This document shows positions 14,785 through 15,814 of a stretch of DNA of 15,814 nucleotides, in pieces. The notes below the pieces were generated by a model. The model worked only from the letters and a program-made list of their open reading frames with translations. It was not told where the DNA came from and did no database searches. The number at the start of each line of letters is the position of its first letter. The first letter of the stretch is position 1. Origin of the DNA: Pseudomonadota bacterium (GTDB lineage: Bacteria; Pseudomonadota; Alphaproteobacteria; Sphingomonadales; Sphingomonadaceae); the NCBI GenBank assembly GCA_023433305.1, contig JAEZCZ010000078.1:1-15814 (forward strand). Reading direction: 5' to 3'. The position numbers and the translations under genes are program-made.

Positions 14785-14809
14785 GCGCGGGGCAGACTCT
14801 GCTCCGCGC
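14785..14809. repeat. GC-rich 12+1+12 dyad upstream of the 122-residue protein gene
   Basis: GCGCGGGGCAGA and TCTGCTCCGCGC are complementary at 11 of 12 positions around a single central C. The dyad lies about 57 bases upstream of the minus-strand start at 14728 and about 34 bases beyond the ligC stop. It could be an operator for the small gene or a 3' hairpin for ligC; there is no T-run to support a standard terminator. Confidence 0.5.
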
Positions 14810-14842
14810 GAAGACTAGTCAAGACTGGTTAACACGAGCTTC

Positions 14843-15799
14843 CTACGACCAGCCGTCCTGCGCCTCGAGGCTGGCGGCAAGCTCGCCGATCACGCGGTAG
14901 CAGTCGAGCACCTGGGCGACCGAGCTGTTCGGCTCGCGCCCTTCGCGGATCGCCGCGATGAATTCGCGGTCCTGCAGCTCGATGCCGTTGTTCGAAACCG
15001 CCACGCCCGCGAGATCGACCGGCTCTTCCTTGCCGGTGACGAGATCGTCATAACGGGCGATGTAGGTGGCGGTGTCGCCGATGTAGCGGAAGAAGGTGCC
15101 GAGCGGGCCGTCGTTGTTGAACGAGAGGCTGAGCGTGCAGATCGCGCCGCGCTCGCTCTTCATCTGGATCGACATGTCCATCGCGATGCCGAGCTCGGGA
15201 TGCTTCGGGCCCTGGATGGCGTTGGCGGTGACGATCTTGCCGGCCTGGTAGGCGAACAGGTCGATCGTGTGCGCCGCGTGGTGCCACAGCAGATGGTCGG
15301 TCCAGCTGCGCGGCTCGCCCTTGGCGTTCATGTTCTTGCGGCGGAAGAAGTAGGTCTGCACGTCCATCTGCTGGATCGCCAGCTCGCCGGCGACGATCTT
15401 GTTATGGACGTACTGGTGGCTCGGATTGAAGCGGCGGGTGTGGCCGACCATGCACACGAGGCCGGTTTCCTGCTGCTTCTTGAGCACCGCCTCGGCATCG
15501 GCCCAGGAGTCGGAGAGAGGGATTTCGACCTGGACGTGCTTGCCGGCATCCATGCAGGCGATCGCCTGCGCGGCGTGCATCTGGGTGGGCGTGCACAGGA
15601 TCACCGCGTCGACGTCATCGCGTTCGAGCGCTTCGGAAAGCTCGGTTCCGGAGTGCTTCGCGCCGTACTTGGCGGCGACTTCGGCCGCCTGCTCCGCGCG
15701 GCGCGAAATGACCGAGGTGATCTCGACGCCGTCGATGTTCTTGAGTCCGTCGAGGTGCTTTTCGCCGAAAGCGCCGGCGCCGGCGAGGGCAATGCGCAT
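14843..15799 (-). CDS. ligC: 4-carboxy-2-hydroxymuconate-6-semialdehyde dehydrogenase (LigC)
   Basis: The 318-residue Gfo/Idh/MocA-fold protein oxidises the protocatechuate 4,5-cleavage product (CHMS, as its hemiacetal) to 2-pyrone-4,6-dicarboxylate with NADP. The N-terminal Rossmann motif is GAGAFG (7-12). The sequence closely resembles, from memory, LigC of Sphingobium sp. SYK-6 along its length, including HTRRFNPSH, TYFFRRKNMNAKGEPRSWTDHL, LWHHAAHTIDLFAYQAGK and FNNDGPLGTFFRY. The EKP motif common in the superfamily is EIP here (92-94), as in LigC. The start has AGGAG (15806-15810 on the complement) six bases upstream. In SYK-6 ligC follows ligJ, ligA and ligB; such genes would lie beyond the window edge. 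The stop is at 14843. Confidence 0.93.
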   Translation of the reverse strand: MRIALAGAGAFGEKHLDGLKNIDGVEITSVISRRAEQAAEVAAKYGAKHSGTELSEALERDDVDAVILCTPTQMHAAQAIACMDAGKHVQVEIPLSDSWADAEAVLKKQQETGLVCMVGHTRRFNPSHQYVHNKIVAGELAIQQMDVQTYFFRRKNMNAKGEPRSWTDHLLWHHAAHTIDLFAYQAGKIVTANAIQGPKHPELGIAMDMSIQMKSERGAICTLSLSFNNDGPLGTFFRYIGDTATYIARYDDLVTGKEEPVDLAGVAVSNNGIELQDREFIAAIREGREPNSSVAQVLDCYRVIGELAASLEAQDGWS

Positions 15800-15814
15800 G
15801 GAGGTCTCCTGCTC

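Noticed and set aside
1..15814. Search for CRISPR arrays, tRNA or rRNA genes, phage genes, and insertion sequence transposases.
   Set aside because: No regularly spaced repeats, no tRNA-like cloverleaf was noticed by eye, and no transposase or phage motif was seen; only the two REP-like palindromes suggest mobility.

Overview
The window is GC-rich, densely coded DNA that looks like an alphaproteobacterial chromosome, most likely Sphingomonadales (sphingomonad/Erythrobacter type). The taxonomic guess rests on a very LigC-like protein of the protocatechuate 4,5-cleavage pathway, an outer-membrane porin inside a nitrate cluster, and the general gene style. It is inference, because no 16S or marker search was possible.

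Region 1 (1-9713, + strand) is a nitrate/nitrite assimilation cluster. It holds the tail of an MFS nitrate transporter, an outer-membrane porin of the alginate-export type, an FNT-family nitrite channel (nirC-like), a membrane-anchored PP2C phosphatase/Ser-Thr kinase fusion, NADH nitrite reductase nirB and nirD, and the molybdenum nitrate reductase nasA/nasC. Genes are tightly packed or overlap by 1-4 bases, apart from one 198-base gap before nirB. That gap carries a readable regulatory leader: two tandem hairpins with six-base loops (A at position 1, G at position 4) followed by a strong intrinsic terminator. The second hairpin shares bases with the terminator. This is the architecture of an ANTAR-protein (NasT/NasR type) antitermination leader. 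Nitrate would enter through porin and transporter, be reduced by NasA to nitrite, then by NirBD to ammonium. The leader probably gates the reductases separately from the transporters and kinase. The sensor/antiterminator genes (nasS/nasT) are not in the window.

Region 2 (9732-12084) is a small redox-stress style unit: a minus-strand NAD(P)H-dependent FMN/quinone reductase and a pirin, with a divergent LysR regulator on the plus strand. A perfect 13-bp inverted repeat sits between nasA and the convergent reductase gene.

Region 3 (12085-14359) has two minus-strand enzymes that overlap by ATGA: an aldo/keto reductase followed by a CmcJ/NvfI-family putative oxygenase. They are flanked by two copies, one nearly perfect and one decayed, of a REP-like palindromic repeat.

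Region 4 (14360-15814) has a 122-residue helical protein of unknown function, a GC-rich dyad upstream of it, and ligC (4-carboxy-2-hydroxymuconate-6-semialdehyde dehydrogenase), whose start lies 15 bases from the window end. ligC suggests that a lignin-aromatic degradation operon continues outside the window.
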